From Arsenophonus nasoniae DSM 15247 (GTDB taxonomy: Bacteria > Pseudomonadota > Gammaproteobacteria > Enterobacterales > Enterobacteriaceae), in NCBI RefSeq assembly GCF_000429565.1, contig NZ_AUCC01000030.1, forward strand, positions 1 through 37,866: 37,866 nt of DNA. The letters are read 5' to 3'. Positions 1 through 9,425 of this stretch are shown here, one piece after another (position 1 is the stretch's first letter; each line of letters opens with the position of its first letter). The notes beneath the pieces were generated by a model. The model had not been told where the DNA came from. It saw only the letters and a list, made by a program, of their open reading frames with translations, and did no database searches. The translations under genes were made by a program, and so were the position numbers.

Positions 1-76
1 GCACAGCTTCTCATCCTGTACTCTTATTGCAATATATTATTTTAGTTTCTTTGAAAAGTAATAAGCGATCTTTAGA

Positions 77-152
77 TGGTGGGTCGTACAGGATTCGAAC
101 CTGTGACCAATTGATTAAAAGTCAACTGCTCTACCGACTGAGCTAACGACCC
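77..152 (-). tRNA. tRNA-Lys (anticodon TTT)
   Basis: On the minus strand this 76-base stretch folds as a tRNA. It starts GGGTCGTTAGCTCAG, has anticodon-loop bases CTTTTAA giving anticodon TTT, a T-arm GGTTCGAATCC, and an encoded 3' CCA. It differs little from the E. coli lysT-type tRNA. Its position beyond cpoB matches the E. coli lysT tRNA cluster, but only this one tRNA is visible here; more could lie beyond the left edge. Confidence 0.97.
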
Positions 153-182
153 ATCTGAAGTTACCTGAGGTGATGGCGGTGT

Positions 183-210
183 ATATTACTTATTTTTACT
201 AAGGGTGCAA
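183..210 (-). promoter_or_regulatory. Candidate sigma70 promoter for tRNA-Lys
   Basis: Read on the minus strand, a TTGCAC -35 element (205-210) and a TAATAT -10 element (183-188) are separated by 16 bases. A short C-rich stretch follows before the tRNA 5' end at 152. Spacing and position fit a stable-RNA promoter. The assignment is by eye. Confidence 0.5.
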
Positions 211-258
211 TTGTTTTTTTACTGAATGAATTTAAATGCTTATTAATCACACAATTAT

Positions 259-290
259 CCCCGAAATAAACAGCAGTATACACTTCGGGG
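259..290 (-). terminator. Hairpin after cpoB, possible terminator
   Basis: Arms CCCCGAA and TTCGGGG form a 7-base-pair stem just downstream of the cpoB stop codon, with a loop of 18 bases. The T-run on the minus strand is weak, so this may be an mRNA 3'-end stabiliser or a weak terminator of the tol-pal operon. Confidence 0.4.
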
Positions 291-297
291 TTATTCA

Positions 298-1059
298 TTA
301 GAGTGATGCTAATTTTTTTTCTGCCAATTGCGCACTCGGACTGCCAGGATACGCTTTAATCACTTGTTGATAAACAACACGTGCTTTATCACTTTGCCCT
401 TTTTCTTGCATCAATAACCCTACTTTATAAAGGGATTCTGCCCCTTTAGGTGAATTAGGGTAGTTTTTAACAACGGTAGCAAAATAAAAAGCCGCATCAT
501 CTTTATTTCCCTGATTATAATTTAACTGTCCAAGCCAATAATTAGCATTGGGCTGAAGATTAGATTTAGGGTAAGTTTTGATAAAATGCTGAAAAGAACT
601 AATTGCCTGCGCAATTTGCTGTTTAGATTTACTCTTAATAGCAAGTGCAACTGCCGTATCATAGTCAGCCTTTTCACTCGCTGGTTTAGCTGTAGTAACA
701 GCATTACTGCTATTATTACTGTCAGCATTAGCCTTCACCTTATTTGCACCTGTGGTCAATGAGTCCAACTGCATATAAAGATCTTTTTGTCGCTCAATAA
801 CTTGACTTAATTGATATTGGTTTTCTTGAATTTGGCCACGTAAGCTATCAATGTCCCGCTGCGCATCCGATAACTGCTGCTGAATTTGATATAATAATTG
901 CCCTTGAGAATTAACCGCAGTCTCAATTTGAAGAAGACGATCACTGGTAGAGCCTGAGCCGACATTAATGATTGGCGCTTGGGCAATAGCGACTGCTGGA
1001 GCCGCTACGCCAACCAATAACGACAGAGTCAAATAAAGATGTCTGAAGTTACTGTTCAT
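298..1059 (-). CDS. cpoB: Cell division coordinator CpoB (YbgF)
   Basis: This periplasmic Tol-Pal accessory protein in E. coli coordinates peptidoglycan synthesis by PBP1B with outer-membrane constriction at the division septum. The 253-residue product has an N-terminal signal peptide (about residues 1-26, ending AIAQA). A Gln-rich coiled-coil segment (about 40-100) fits the trimerising domain, and a low-complexity Ser/Asn linker follows. The C-terminal half (about 130-253) holds tandem TPR repeats, with signatures such as YWLGQLNYNQGNKDDAAFYF and a matching later repeat. Length is close to the E. coli protein (263). It lies 9 bases after pal as last gene of the cluster, the standard enterobacterial order. 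Recognition is confident. Confidence 0.95.
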   Translation of the reverse strand: MNSNFRHLYLTLSLLVGVAAPAVAIAQAPIINVGSGSTSDRLLQIETAVNSQGQLLYQIQQQLSDAQRDIDSLRGQIQENQYQLSQVIERQKDLYMQLDSLTTGANKVKANADSNNSSNAVTTAKPASEKADYDTAVALAIKSKSKQQIAQAISSFQHFIKTYPKSNLQPNANYWLGQLNYNQGNKDDAAFYFATVVKNYPNSPKGAESLYKVGLLMQEKGQSDKARVVYQQVIKAYPGSPSAQLAEKKLASL

Positions 1060-1068
1060 GTAATACTC

Positions 1069-1566
1069 TTAATATGCCAGTACCGCACGACGATTTTTAG
1101 CATATGCTGATTCGTCGTGACCTAGTACAGCCGGTTTTTCCTTACCATAAGACACGATAGCAATTTGCTCACCGTTGACGCCCTTGCTCTGCAAATACAT
1201 TTTTACCGCATTAGCACGACGCTCACCAAGTGCAATATTATACTCTGGTGTACCCTTTTCATCTGCATGTCCTTCAACAGTAATCTTAACTGAAGGGTTA
1301 CCACGCAGGAAAGTTGCATGTTGATCCAACAGTTGTGCATATTCTGGGGTGACATCGTACTTATCGAAACCAAAGTAAACAATGTTGTTACTTTGCAATT
1401 CTTGCATCTGCTGATGAGCTAATTGCTCCGCAGACAAGCTAGCGTTACTATCTGCTACATTGTTTTCAGTACCTGTCTTGTCATTGCCTTTTTTTGAGCT
1501 ACATGCTGCAACGGCTAGCATAGGTAACGCTAACATTAGCCCTTTAAGCACTTTATTCAATTGCAT
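1069..1566 (-). CDS. pal: Peptidoglycan-associated lipoprotein Pal
   Basis: Pal is an outer-membrane lipoprotein that binds diaminopimelate in peptidoglycan and interacts with TolB and TolA. The start at 1566 gives a 165-residue precursor beginning [15 protein letters not shown], with lipobox AVAAC and lipidated Cys22, as in E. coli. A longer in-frame start exists 48 bases upstream, but it would put 16 extra residues before the signal peptide, and an AAAGGA ribosome site directly precedes the chosen ATG. The C-terminal half is an OmpA-like domain with the peptidoglycan-binding region around [20 protein letters not shown]. It lies 44 bases after tolB. Confidence 0.97.
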   Translation of the reverse strand: MQLNKVLKGLMLALPMLAVAACSSKKGNDKTGTENNVADSNASLSAEQLAHQQMQELQSNNIVYFGFDKYDVTPEYAQLLDQHATFLRGNPSVKITVEGHADEKGTPEYNIALGERRANAVKMYLQSKGVNGEQIAIVSYGKEKPAVLGHDESAYAKNRRAVLAY

Positions 1567-1610
1567 CTTGTTCGATCCTTTAATAGTTATTACATACTTA
1601 TTATTATGCA

Positions 1611-2903
1611 TCACAAATACGGTGACCAGGCAGGAAATTTAACCTGTCCATCAGTCGCCGGCAGACGCGCTTTGAAACGCCCATCCGTTGATACCAATTG
1701 TAATACAGTCCCTAACCCTTGTGAGGAGCTATAAATTACCATAGTACCATTAGGTGCAATACTCGGCGTTTCATCTAGAAACGTATCCGTCAAATATTCA
1801 ACGTTACCCGTTGCCAGATCCTGTTTAGCAATGTGCTGTTTACCATCACTCGAATTGACCATTACCATAAACTTACCGTCAGGGCTGACGCTTGCATCCT
1901 GGTTTTGTTTGCCTTCCCAAGTAATACGCTCTGGCACACCACCATTAATATTCAGTTTGTATATCTGTGGACGCCCAGCTTGATCAGAAGTATAAATAAG
2001 TGTCTGATTATCTGGCATCCAATTTGGTTCAGTATTGTTACTGCGACCATCTGTTATCTGGCGAGTTTGACCACTGGCCAAATCCATTACATACAGATTT
2101 AAACTGCCGCTTTTTGACAGAACAAAAGCCAGCTTGGTTCCATCAGGGGAAAAGGTAGGTGCGCCATTATGCCGCGGGAAAGACGCAATTTGGCGGACTT
2201 CACCCGTTGCTAACGTTTGTATAACCAACGCAGAACTACCGCTTTCAAAAGTTACATAAGCTAATTTTTCACCATCAGCTGACCAGGCTGGAGACATAAG
2301 GGGTTCGGGCGAGCGGTGGACAGTAAATTGATTATAGCCATCATAATCGGATACCCTTAATTCATAAGGAAACTTTCCACCATTGGTTTTCACTACATAA
2401 GCGATACGGGTACGAAATGCACCGCGGATACCGGTTAATTTGGCAAACACTTCGTCACTAATAGTATGTGCCGCATAGCGTAACCATTTTGCCGCCACTT
2501 TCAATTGATTTTGCGTTAATACGGCGCCAGGAGAATTCACCACATCAACCAATTGATAACTAATAATATACTGACCATCAGCAGCAGGTTGTACCTGGCC
2601 AACAACAACCGCATTAATGCCTAATGCCGTCCAAACATTGGGGGTGACTTCCGATGCGGTGGTTGGTTGTTGAGGCATATGGCTGGGATCAATAGGATTA
2701 AATTTACCGCTATTTCGTAAATCAGCCGCAACAATTTGTCCTACATTGTCGGGTAAAGTACCCGTTCCGGTCCATTTAAAAGGTACAATAGCAATAGGCT
2801 GTGCAGTATTGATACCTTGAGTAATTTCAATACGAATTTCTGCCTGAGCATATGCCGCCCATAGTATTAGAAAACCTAATAATAATTTAAATGCCTGCTT
2901 CAT
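1611..2903 (-). CDS. tolB: Tol-Pal system protein TolB
   Basis: TolB is the periplasmic component that shuttles between Pal at the outer membrane and TolA from the inner membrane. The 430-residue product has a cleavable signal peptide (about residues 1-21, ending AYAQA), which leaves a mature N terminus like the TolA-binding box of E. coli TolB. An alpha/beta domain (about 25-160) comes first. A six-bladed beta-propeller follows, with repeated blade signatures such as [38 protein letters not shown] and [14 protein letters not shown]. Length equals the E. coli protein. It is preceded by a 133-base gap after tolA, so it may have its own promoter. Confidence 0.97.
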   Translation of the reverse strand: MKQAFKLLLGFLILWAAYAQAEIRIEITQGINTAQPIAIVPFKWTGTGTLPDNVGQIVAADLRNSGKFNPIDPSHMPQQPTTASEVTPNVWTALGINAVVVGQVQPAADGQYIISYQLVDVVNSPGAVLTQNQLKVAAKWLRYAAHTISDEVFAKLTGIRGAFRTRIAYVVKTNGGKFPYELRVSDYDGYNQFTVHRSPEPLMSPAWSADGEKLAYVTFESGSSALVIQTLATGEVRQIASFPRHNGAPTFSPDGTKLAFVLSKSGSLNLYVMDLASGQTRQITDGRSNNTEPNWMPDNQTLIYTSDQAGRPQIYKLNINGGVPERITWEGKQNQDASVSPDGKFMVMVNSSDGKQHIAKQDLATGNVEYLTDTFLDETPSIAPNGTMVIYSSSQGLGTVLQLVSTDGRFKARLPATDGQVKFPAWSPYL

Positions 2904-3036
2904 TTTTTCTCCCTTATCACGTATTCACGTCCGTAATAATTAGCTTAAATATTAACAAAGGTGAATACACAAAACCAGATAACTGAAAAACTTTTGTTAA
3001 TTTTCCTAACCTTATGCTATTCATAACACTCATTTA

Positions 3037-4041
3037 CTAAGGTTTGAAGACTAAAGTACTTCCCTGTTCATTAAATGCATCATAAATACTACGACTAGGC
3101 GGTTTAGGCATTATCGCTGTCTTGGCTGCACGTATCGCTGCGTCGCAGAGTGATTGATCATTTGCTGCGCTACTTTTAGCTGCAATACTAATTAACATGC
3201 CGTCAGGAGCAAGTTTTATGCTTAATTCGCATGTTTTGCCACGATAAATATCAGCATTATAAAATTTGCTCTGAATCGCGGCTTGGATCTTGCTCTGATA
3301 ATTAGCCACGTCTGAACTGGATGCTCCACTTTTTCTATTTCCTCCTTCACCCGCCGCCGCTGCACCTCCGGTTTGCTGAGTAGGCTGTTGAGCAGTTAAT
3401 CCACCAAGCAGATCTTCAACCGCAGCAGCCTGTTTGGCTGCATCGGCTTTTTTCTTGGCAGCTAGCGCCTTAGCGGCTTTTTCAGCTTTTTCTTTGGCCT
3501 CTGCTTGGGCTTTAACCTTGGCTATTTCAGCTTCTTTTTTAGCTTGCGCTTCTGCTTTTGCTTTTGCCTCTGCCTGCTCTTTTAGTAGCCGTTCTTGTTC
3601 TGCTTTAGCTTTAGCGGCAGCCTCTTCAGCAATTTTCTGCTGTTCTTTGGCATTTTTAGCCGCTTCTTCTGCTTGTTTGCGTTGTTGCTCGGCCTCTCGT
3701 TCTATTTTAATACGCTCCTCTTCAACCATTTTTAAGCGTTTTTGTTGTTCTTCCTGCTGTTTTTGTAGTTCTTCTTCTTGTTGTTGCAGACGTTTCTTAC
3801 GCTCAGCATCGGCTTGTTTGGCACTAGTTTGCTGCCGTTGCAGTTGGTTATACTGTTCTATTACGGCACCGGGATCAACCATAATAGCATCAACTACTTC
3901 ACCACCTTGACCGCCACCACCAAGTTTAATAATTTCATTCAATGAACCCAAAATAATAAAACTAAATAGTAAAACGTGAAGTATTATAGAGAGTACGACA
4001 GAGCGACTCAGTTTATTTTTTTGCTCTTTTGTCTTTCCCAC
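3037..4041 (-). CDS. tolA: Cell envelope integrity protein TolA
   Basis: TolA is the inner-membrane protein that spans the periplasm and transmits TolQR energy to TolB and Pal; in many enterobacteria it also serves colicin and filamentous phage entry. The 334-residue product has one N-terminal transmembrane helix (about 14-34). A long Lys/Ala/Glu/Gln-rich helical domain II (about 65-210) follows, with repeated AEKAAK and KAEAQAKKEAE patterns. Domain III (about 240-334) has two cysteines, in GKTCELSI and QSLCDAAI, positioned for the conserved disulfide. It is shorter than E. coli TolA (421), mainly in the repetitive domain II, which varies in length between species. Confidence 0.96.
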   Translation of the reverse strand: MGKTKEQKNKLSRSVVLSIILHVLLFSFIILGSLNEIIKLGGGGQGGEVVDAIMVDPGAVIEQYNQLQRQQTSAKQADAERKKRLQQQEEELQKQQEEQQKRLKMVEEERIKIEREAEQQRKQAEEAAKNAKEQQKIAEEAAAKAKAEQERLLKEQAEAKAKAEAQAKKEAEIAKVKAQAEAKEKAEKAAKALAAKKKADAAKQAAAVEDLLGGLTAQQPTQQTGGAAAAGEGGNRKSGASSSDVANYQSKIQAAIQSKFYNADIYRGKTCELSIKLAPDGMLISIAAKSSAANDQSLCDAAIRAAKTAIMPKPPSRSIYDAFNEQGSTLVFKP

Positions 4042-4075
4042 AACAGATTTCCAAACCAGTAATTATGCAATTACA

Positions 4076-4498
4076 TTAAATAGGCTGAGTCATAAAGCCA
4101 ACCGATTTAATGCCAGCTTGATGAAGTATATTTAGCGCTTTAATAACTTCTTCATAAGGTACATCTTTAGCGCCGCCAATTAAAAAAATGGCCTGCGGAT
4201 TTTTTACCAATGCGGCTTTTGTTATTGCCGCAATCTGTTCTGGCGGTAAAAGCTCTTCTCGATGACCATCAATAATGACACTGTATTGCCCTACGCCAGA
4301 AACTTCAATAATAATGGGTGGATTATCACTACCTGACACAATTTCTGATTGTGCCGCATCGGGTAATTCTACTTTCACACTTTGCGAAATAATCGGAGCC
4401 GTTGCCATAAAGATCAATAACAATACTAACAGTACATCCAATAAAGGAACGATGTTAATTTCAGATTTCAGTTCACGTTTATGTCGAGTCCGTGCCAT
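4076..4498 (-). CDS. tolR: Tol-Pal system protein TolR
   Basis: TolR is an ExbD-family component that forms the proton-driven motor with TolQ. The 140-residue product has a short basic cytoplasmic N terminus and one transmembrane helix (about 16-38). Within the helix, NIVPLLDVLLVLLLIF contains the conserved Asp needed for proton coupling. A periplasmic domain follows, ending in the family signature IKSVGFMTQPI. It is 17 bases after tolQ and 34 before tolA, consistent with one transcript. Confidence 0.97.
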   Translation of the reverse strand: MARTRHKRELKSEINIVPLLDVLLVLLLIFMATAPIISQSVKVELPDAAQSEIVSGSDNPPIIIEVSGVGQYSVIIDGHREELLPPEQIAAITKAALVKNPQAIFLIGGAKDVPYEEVIKALNILHQAGIKSVGFMTQPI

Positions 4499-4515
4499 CT
4501 CTCTGTTCTCCGCAT

Positions 4516-5199
4516 TTATTGCTTTTCAGAAGCAAAAGCTTGACGATGCAAAATAGCTAAGAATTCTTCCATAAAATTGTCATAACTTTGTTCCAGTTTA
4601 TTGACTCGCTGATTTAGTCGGTTATAAGCCATTACAGCTGGAATAGCGGCAAACAAGCCGATTGCCGTTGCAATTAATGCTTCAGCAATACCCGGAGCAA
4701 CCATTTGTAATGTTGCCTGTTTAACCGAACCTAACGCGATGAAAGCATGCATAATTCCCCAAACGGTACCAAATAATCCAATATAAGGACTGATTGATCC
4801 TACCGTACCTAAAAAGGGAATATGTGCCTCCAATGATTCTAACTCACGATTCATTGATATTCGCATCGCTCTAGAGGCACCGTTCATCACGGCTTCAGGG
4901 GTATGAAGATTAGCTTGGCGTAAACGAGCAAATTCTTTAAAACCAGAATAGAAAATCTGTTCTGAACCGGTTAATGAATCACGCCGAGCCTGACATTCTT
5001 TATAGAGACGTGATAGCTCAATACCAGACCAAAAACGATCCTCAAATGCTTCCGTTTCTCGAGTTGCTGCATTTAAAATTTTGCTTCGTTGAATAATAAT
5101 GGCCCAAGAAGCAATAGAGAATCCTATTAGGATCAACATAATTAGTTGAACCAAAAAACTCGCTTTAAGGAATAAATCTAAGATATTCATGTCAGTCAC
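4516..5199 (-). CDS. tolQ: Tol-Pal system protein TolQ
   Basis: TolQ is an inner-membrane MotA/TolQ/ExbB-type subunit of the Tol motor. The 227-residue product begins [17 protein letters not shown], nearly identical to E. coli TolQ. It has three transmembrane helices (about 15-38, 135-158, 170-192). The conserved stretch [20 protein letters not shown] and the helix-3 region [20 protein letters not shown] are present. Its start codon overlaps the ybgC stop by 4 bases, indicating translational coupling. Confidence 0.98.
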   Translation of the reverse strand: MTDMNILDLFLKASFLVQLIMLILIGFSIASWAIIIQRSKILNAATRETEAFEDRFWSGIELSRLYKECQARRDSLTGSEQIFYSGFKEFARLRQANLHTPEAVMNGASRAMRISMNRELESLEAHIPFLGTVGSISPYIGLFGTVWGIMHAFIALGSVKQATLQMVAPGIAEALIATAIGLFAAIPAVMAYNRLNQRVNKLEQSYDNFMEEFLAILHRQAFASEKQ

Positions 5200-5591
5200 T
5201 GCTTAAACTCCGCGACAATAGACTCAGGAAGCCGGGTAGGCTTCATTTTAGATGTATCAATAGAAACAATAATTATTTCTGCTGTGCAAATTTCTTTTCT
5301 TTGTTGATTAATTAATCGGTGCAGAAAAGTCAATGATGTATGTTGAACATGGGTAATTTTTGTCTCAACGGTCAATAAATCATCCAATTTAGCGGGGTAT
5401 AAATAGTCAATTGTCATTTTACGTACGACAAAAGCTAAATTTTCTTCTCGTAATTTCTGCTGTTCAAATCCTTTTTCTCGCAACATTTCCGTTCTAGCAC
5501 GCTCGAAAAAATGTGCATAACGTGCATGATAAACTATACCTCCCGCATCTGTATCCTCGTAATAAACACGGATAGGCCAGCAAAACAGCAT
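5196..5591 (-). CDS. ybgC: Acyl-CoA thioesterase YbgC, tol-pal associated
   Basis: This hotdog-fold thioesterase is the usual first gene of the tol-pal operon. In E. coli it acts on acyl-CoA thioesters and interacts with phospholipid-synthesis proteins. The 131-residue product has the family active-site motif [17 protein letters not shown] near residues 9-25, containing the catalytic Asp, followed by [10 protein letters not shown]. The C terminus [10 protein letters not shown] matches E. coli YbgC. The 3' end overlaps tolQ by 4 bases. About 110 bases separate it from ybgE upstream, so the operon promoter probably lies there. Confidence 0.95.
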   Translation of the reverse strand: MLFCWPIRVYYEDTDAGGIVYHARYAHFFERARTEMLREKGFEQQKLREENLAFVVRKMTIDYLYPAKLDDLLTVETKITHVQHTSLTFLHRLINQQRKEICTAEIIIVSIDTSKMKPTRLPESIVAEFKQ

Positions 5592-5703
5592 ATTTTTACT
5601 CCCCTTGCTATCAATAAATTACCCCTCACTATACTTAAGTGAATCATCTATTGGAATGATTTATAAATAAAGTTACAAAAAAATAGTGAAATATAAACTT
5701 ATT

Positions 5704-6009
5704 TTAAAAAATGAAACTCACTCGCAAGAAATAAAATAATCCGCCAGCCAGAATCAAAACAGCAGGTAATGGATAAAAAAAATAACGCCAAAACGCTTTT
5801 TTAGGTAAAAACCCAATACCAAAAATTATTCCACTACAGGTTGCCCAAATTAGCAATAATCCCTGCCATGTAGCAAGAGAACTGGTATTTGAGGCAAATA
5901 ATGTTGGATCCCAGAGAACACAAAAAGCCATGGCAAATGCCATAAAGAGAATAAGGATCCGAAACGGACCCTTATTCATTAATCTGTAGATTTTATCTAC
6001 CATTATCAT
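5704..6009 (-). CDS. ybgE: Cyd operon membrane protein YbgE
   Basis: This small inner-membrane protein is conserved as last gene of the cydABX operon; its function is not established. The 101-residue product has three hydrophobic segments (about 15-35, 46-66, 76-98) and matches E. coli YbgE in FRILILFMAFAMAFCVLWDP and in the central WQGLLLIWA. The ATG at 6009 overlaps the cydX TGA in an ATGA arrangement, which supports this start by translational coupling. A second ATG two codons later (6003) is an alternative. Confidence 0.9.
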   Translation of the reverse strand: MIMVDKIYRLMNKGPFRILILFMAFAMAFCVLWDPTLFASNTSSLATWQGLLLIWATCSGIIFGIGFLPKKAFWRYFFYPLPAVLILAGGLFYFLRVSFIF

Positions 6010-6128
6010 TCACCAGTATGGTTAGCTTTGTTAGCCGCATTAGCTTCAACCTGCTCAATAGCCAGAGCTGCAATGACAGCGAAACTACAAGCAAGTAGCG
6101 TTCCTAAAATCCAAGCAAAATACCACAT
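6006..6128 (-). CDS. cydX: Cytochrome bd-I oxidase small subunit CydX
   Basis: CydX is the short single-helix subunit that stabilises the haems of cytochrome bd-I. The 40-residue translation begins MWYFAWILGTLLACSFAVIA and continues ALAIEQVEANAANKA. The MWYFAWILG start and the following helix and Glu-containing segment are diagnostic of CydX. An AAGGAG ribosome site sits 8 bases before the ATG. It starts 12 bases after the cydB stop, and its TGA overlaps the ybgE start. Confidence 0.95.
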   Translation of the reverse strand: MWYFAWILGTLLACSFAVIAALAIEQVEANAANKANHTGE

Positions 6129-6140
6129 GCTATTCGCTCC

Positions 6141-7280
6141 TTAATATAATGAATGCTTGTTATTTTCAATATGCATTTTGTCAATGCGACCAAACATTTT
6201 GTAATAACACCAAATTGTATATGCCAGTATTATTGGCACAAAAATGATAGCAACAACTGTCATCACTTGTAATGTAAATAAGCTTGAAGTGGCATCCCAA
6301 ATCGTCAAACTGGCATTAGGCTGTATACTGGAAGGCATAATGAATGGGAACATACTAATGCCGAAAGTTAAAATGATACATGCAATGGTCAGTGATGAAA
6401 ATAAAAATGCCCAGCCGGCTTTATTAAGTTTGGTACCTAAGATAGTCAATATTGGAAAAATTAAGCCCAGTACAGGTAATGCCCATAAGCTGGGATGATG
6501 ATTAAAATTAACCAACCATGCCCCTGCTTCTCTTGCTACTTCTTTATGTAGCGGATTAGAAACAGCATAGGTATCAATGCTACTTTTAATCGCATAACCA
6601 TCAATCCCATATATCAACCAAAAGCCAGCACCTGCAAAAGTGATTAAGGTTAAAAAAGCGGTGAGATAAGTGATATTACGTGAACGTAAATGTAATTCAC
6701 CTAGCGTGCGCATTTGAAGATAAGTCGCGCCTTGGGTAATTATCATCATTATAGAAATAATGCCCGCTAATAAACCATAGGGATTGAGTAAGCCCAAGAA
6801 AGAACCAGTATAATTCAAATACAATTGGTCATTGACTGCAAAAGGAACACCCTGTAACAAATTGCCAAAAGCAACACCAATGATCAGCGGAGGAACAAAG
6901 CTACCAATAAATATGCCACGATCCCACATATTACGCCATTTGGCGTTCTCAAGCTTTGAACGATAGTCAAACCCTACTGGTCTGAAAAATAGTGACGCCA
7001 AGACTAATATCATGGCAACATAAAAACCGGAGAATGCTGCTGCATAAACCATCGGCCAAGCCGCAAATAGGGCTCCACCCGCAGTCACTAGCCAAACCTG
7101 ATTACCATCCCAATGCGGTGCAATTGAATTGATCATGATGCGACGTTCAGTATCTGTTTTTCCCATAAAGGGTAATAAGATACCAACCCCCATATCAAAA
7201 CCATCAGTCACGGCAAAACCGATCAGCAACACACCAATCAGTAGCCACCAGATAAATCTTAGAACTTCATAATCAAACAT
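6141..7280 (-). CDS. cydB: Cytochrome bd-I ubiquinol oxidase subunit II
   Basis: CydB is the second large subunit of the bd-type terminal oxidase, which oxidises ubiquinol and reduces oxygen at low oxygen tension without pumping protons. The 379-residue product matches the length of E. coli CydB. It starts MFDYEVLRFIWWLLIGVLLI and contains the conserved FAVTDGFDMGVGILLPF and the loop APHWDGNQVWLVTAGGALFA, with eight to nine hydrophobic helices. It is 17 bases after cydA and 12 before cydX. Confidence 0.97.
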   Translation of the reverse strand: MFDYEVLRFIWWLLIGVLLIGFAVTDGFDMGVGILLPFMGKTDTERRIMINSIAPHWDGNQVWLVTAGGALFAAWPMVYAAAFSGFYVAMILVLASLFFRPVGFDYRSKLENAKWRNMWDRGIFIGSFVPPLIIGVAFGNLLQGVPFAVNDQLYLNYTGSFLGLLNPYGLLAGIISIMMIITQGATYLQMRTLGELHLRSRNITYLTAFLTLITFAGAGFWLIYGIDGYAIKSSIDTYAVSNPLHKEVAREAGAWLVNFNHHPSLWALPVLGLIFPILTILGTKLNKAGWAFLFSSLTIACIILTFGISMFPFIMPSSIQPNASLTIWDATSSLFTLQVMTVVAIIFVPIILAYTIWCYYKMFGRIDKMHIENNKHSLY

Positions 7281-7297
7281 GAATGGACTCCTGTTTA

Positions 7298-8863
7298 CTA
7301 AGCGTCTTGGGCTGAAATATTTTGTTGCTCATAATGATAACGACCTGTTTTAAGGCTACTCGGCCCTTTACGTGCAAATTTGAACATTAAGAACAATTCA
7401 ATAACCAAGAACAAAGTATACAGACCACATATTAGCGCCATCGAAAAAATTAGATCTGCACTGCTTAATGATGAATGCGCAACCGCTGTCGGTAAAATTT
7501 CACCAATTGCCCACGGTTGGCGGCCATATTCAGCAACAAACCAACCGGATTCAACGGCAATCCATGGTAACGGAATACCAAACATAGCTAACCGCAAAAG
7601 CCATTTTTTTTCGCCAATACGGTTACGAATAACAGACCAAAATGATAAGCCAAAAATAAGTAACATTAGGAAGCCACAAGCGACCATAATGCGAAACGCC
7701 CAGAATAGCGGTCCAACTTTAGGAATACTATCTTTGGCTGCCGCTTTAATATGTTCTTCGCTGGCATCAACAACATTAGGTGTATAGCGTTTTAACAATA
7801 ATCCATAACCAAGATCTTTTTTATTTGTATTGAATGCTTTTCGTATAGCAGGATCGTTATCACCAGCCTGTAATCGTTTTAACAGGGCATAGGCTTTTAT
7901 ACCATTACGGATACGAACTTCATGTTGCGCCATTAAATCTTTTAAACCTAAAACCGGCGTATCGATAGAACGGGTGGTAATAATTCCCATTAACCATGGA
8001 ATTTCCACTGCGAATTCGTTTTTCATTTTTTCGCTATTAGGTATAGCAATAAGATTAAATGAGGCCGGCGGTGGTTGGGTTTCCCATTCAGCTTCAATAG
8101 CGGCTAACTTGGTCTTCTGTACATCACCCATTTCATAGCCCGACTCATCACCCAACACTATAACTGACAATACTGAGGCGATACCAAAACTTGCTGCTAT
8201 CGCGAAAGAACGTTTAGCAAAGGGTCGATCACGACCTCTGAGTAAGTAATAAGCACTAATGCCTAAGACGAACATGGCACCCGTACAATAACCTGCGGCA
8301 ACGGTATGAACAAATTTAACTTGTGCCACGGGATTTAAAACTAATTCTGAAAAACTGAGTATTTCCATCCGCATAGTTTCAAAGTTAAAATCAGAAGCAA
8401 TCGGGTTTTGCATCCAACCATTAGCAACTAAGATCCATAGCGCAGAAAAATTAGAACCCAGCGCAACCAGCCATGTACTAGCTAAATGTTGGGTTTTACT
8501 TAAACGATCCCAGCCAAAAAGAAATAAACCAAAAAATGTTGACTCCAGGAAGAACGCCATTAATCCTTCAATTGCCAATGGCACACCAAAAATATCACCA
8601 ACATAATGGGAATAGTATGACCAGTTAGTTCCGAATTGGAATTCCATGGTCAAACCGGTTGCAACACCTAAGGCAAAGTTAATAGCAAATAACTTACCCC
8701 AGAATTTGGTCATATCTTTATATATCTGTTTACCTGAAATAACATATACCGTTTCCATTATGGCTAGTAAAAATGACATACCAAGTGTTAATGGCACAAA
8801 CAGGAAATGATACATTGCAGTTAAGGCAAACTGTAAACGGGACAGTTCGACAATATCAAACAT
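7298..8863 (-). CDS. cydA: Cytochrome bd-I ubiquinol oxidase subunit I
   Basis: CydA is the haem-bearing and quinol-binding subunit of cytochrome bd-I. The 521-residue product (522 in E. coli) has the haem-ligand His19 in [19 protein letters not shown] second haem-ligand region is [17 protein letters not shown]. The glutamates of the proton path are in [18 protein letters not shown], the methionine-ligand region is [13 protein letters not shown], and GRQPWAIGE is present. The long periplasmic Q-loop marks the long-Q-loop type found in proteobacteria. A strong GGAG ribosome site precedes the start. It is followed immediately by cydB, cydX and ybgE. Confidence 0.98.
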   Translation of the reverse strand: MFDIVELSRLQFALTAMYHFLFVPLTLGMSFLLAIMETVYVISGKQIYKDMTKFWGKLFAINFALGVATGLTMEFQFGTNWSYYSHYVGDIFGVPLAIEGLMAFFLESTFFGLFLFGWDRLSKTQHLASTWLVALGSNFSALWILVANGWMQNPIASDFNFETMRMEILSFSELVLNPVAQVKFVHTVAAGYCTGAMFVLGISAYYLLRGRDRPFAKRSFAIAASFGIASVLSVIVLGDESGYEMGDVQKTKLAAIEAEWETQPPPASFNLIAIPNSEKMKNEFAVEIPWLMGIITTRSIDTPVLGLKDLMAQHEVRIRNGIKAYALLKRLQAGDNDPAIRKAFNTNKKDLGYGLLLKRYTPNVVDASEEHIKAAAKDSIPKVGPLFWAFRIMVACGFLMLLIFGLSFWSVIRNRIGEKKWLLRLAMFGIPLPWIAVESGWFVAEYGRQPWAIGEILPTAVAHSSLSSADLIFSMALICGLYTLFLVIELFLMFKFARKGPSSLKTGRYHYEQQNISAQDA

Positions 8864-9395
8864 CTTGACTCCTTGCTCCTAGCAGGAAGACACCGACTTG
8901 CGGCGACCTGACTTTCATAATGCAAAGATGAAAGCCTCATAACTACCAGCTTTATACATCTTAAAATAACGATAAAAAATTTATCAAAATATAACAAACA
9001 TCTTAATAATAGTACTCTTATATACACTTATAATAAATAGCTTTAATACGATTAAGATTGAAATTTTACGACTAAATCAACATACCGCTACATTTGAATA
9101 CTAGCTAAATTTGATCTGTGCCAATTTTATTGAAAAATGAAAATAAAACCTATGTTATCGTTTGATTTAAATCAATTTTTATTAAAATTATCAATATATT
9201 AAAAAGCGACTTATTGTTCAGTACATGTTAATAAAATAGGCAATAATTCAAGCTAACAATTTAGCAGTTAGATGGCTTGGAACAACGATCTAAAACATTA
9301 CTTAACAAACCAGAAATAGGATCTTTTCAATCCGTATAACATCATTTTTGCTATTAAAAAACTAAGTTTACCAACATTTCTCACAGCCTAAAGAT
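8864..9395. other. Long non-coding cydA upstream region
   Basis: About 530 bases with no supportable gene. It is AT-rich and holds the FNR palindrome at 9162-9175, with an ArcA-like GTTAATAAAA near 9227. E. coli cydA also has a long, multi-promoter upstream region under FNR and ArcA control, so this is most likely the regulatory leader of the cyd operon. Confidence 0.6.
9162..9175. promoter_or_regulatory. Perfect FNR box upstream of cydA
   Basis: The 14-base sequence TTGATTTAAATCAA matches the FNR consensus TTGAT-N4-ATCAA at every position and is a perfect palindrome. It lies 299 bases from the cydA start. In E. coli, FNR and ArcA regulate cydAB from sites in a similarly distant promoter region. 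Binding is inferred from the sequence alone. Confidence 0.75.
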
Positions 9396-9425
9396 AAAAA
9401 AGCCACTATCTATAGTGGCTTTTAC
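9396..9425 (-). terminator. Duplicated sucD-type intrinsic terminator
   Basis: The stem AGCCACTA / TAGTGGCT with a 4-base loop, followed on the minus strand by a run of six T, is identical to the terminator after sucD. It lies downstream of the orphan gene at 9813-10997, so it would probably end that gene's transcript and insulate cydA. Confidence 0.8.

Noticed and set aside
1069-1614. Longer pal reading frame starting at 1614
   Set aside because: It would put 16 unmatched residues before the lipoprotein signal peptide; the ATG at 1566 has the ribosome site and matches the family N terminus.
2951-3001. 9-bp inverted repeat ATTAACAAA/TTTGTTAAT between tolB and tolA
   Set aside because: AT-rich arms with a loop over 30 bases are expected by chance in this composition.
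3434-3910. 158-residue open frame on the plus strand opposite tolA
   Set aside because: Ser/Ala/Cys-rich translation is the antisense of the repetitive Lys/Ala coiled-coil codons of TolA; no ribosome site or family resemblance.
8821-9027. 68-residue minus-strand frame overlapping the cydA start
   Set aside because: Overlaps the cydA ribosome site and N terminus, has no recognisable features and no ribosome site.
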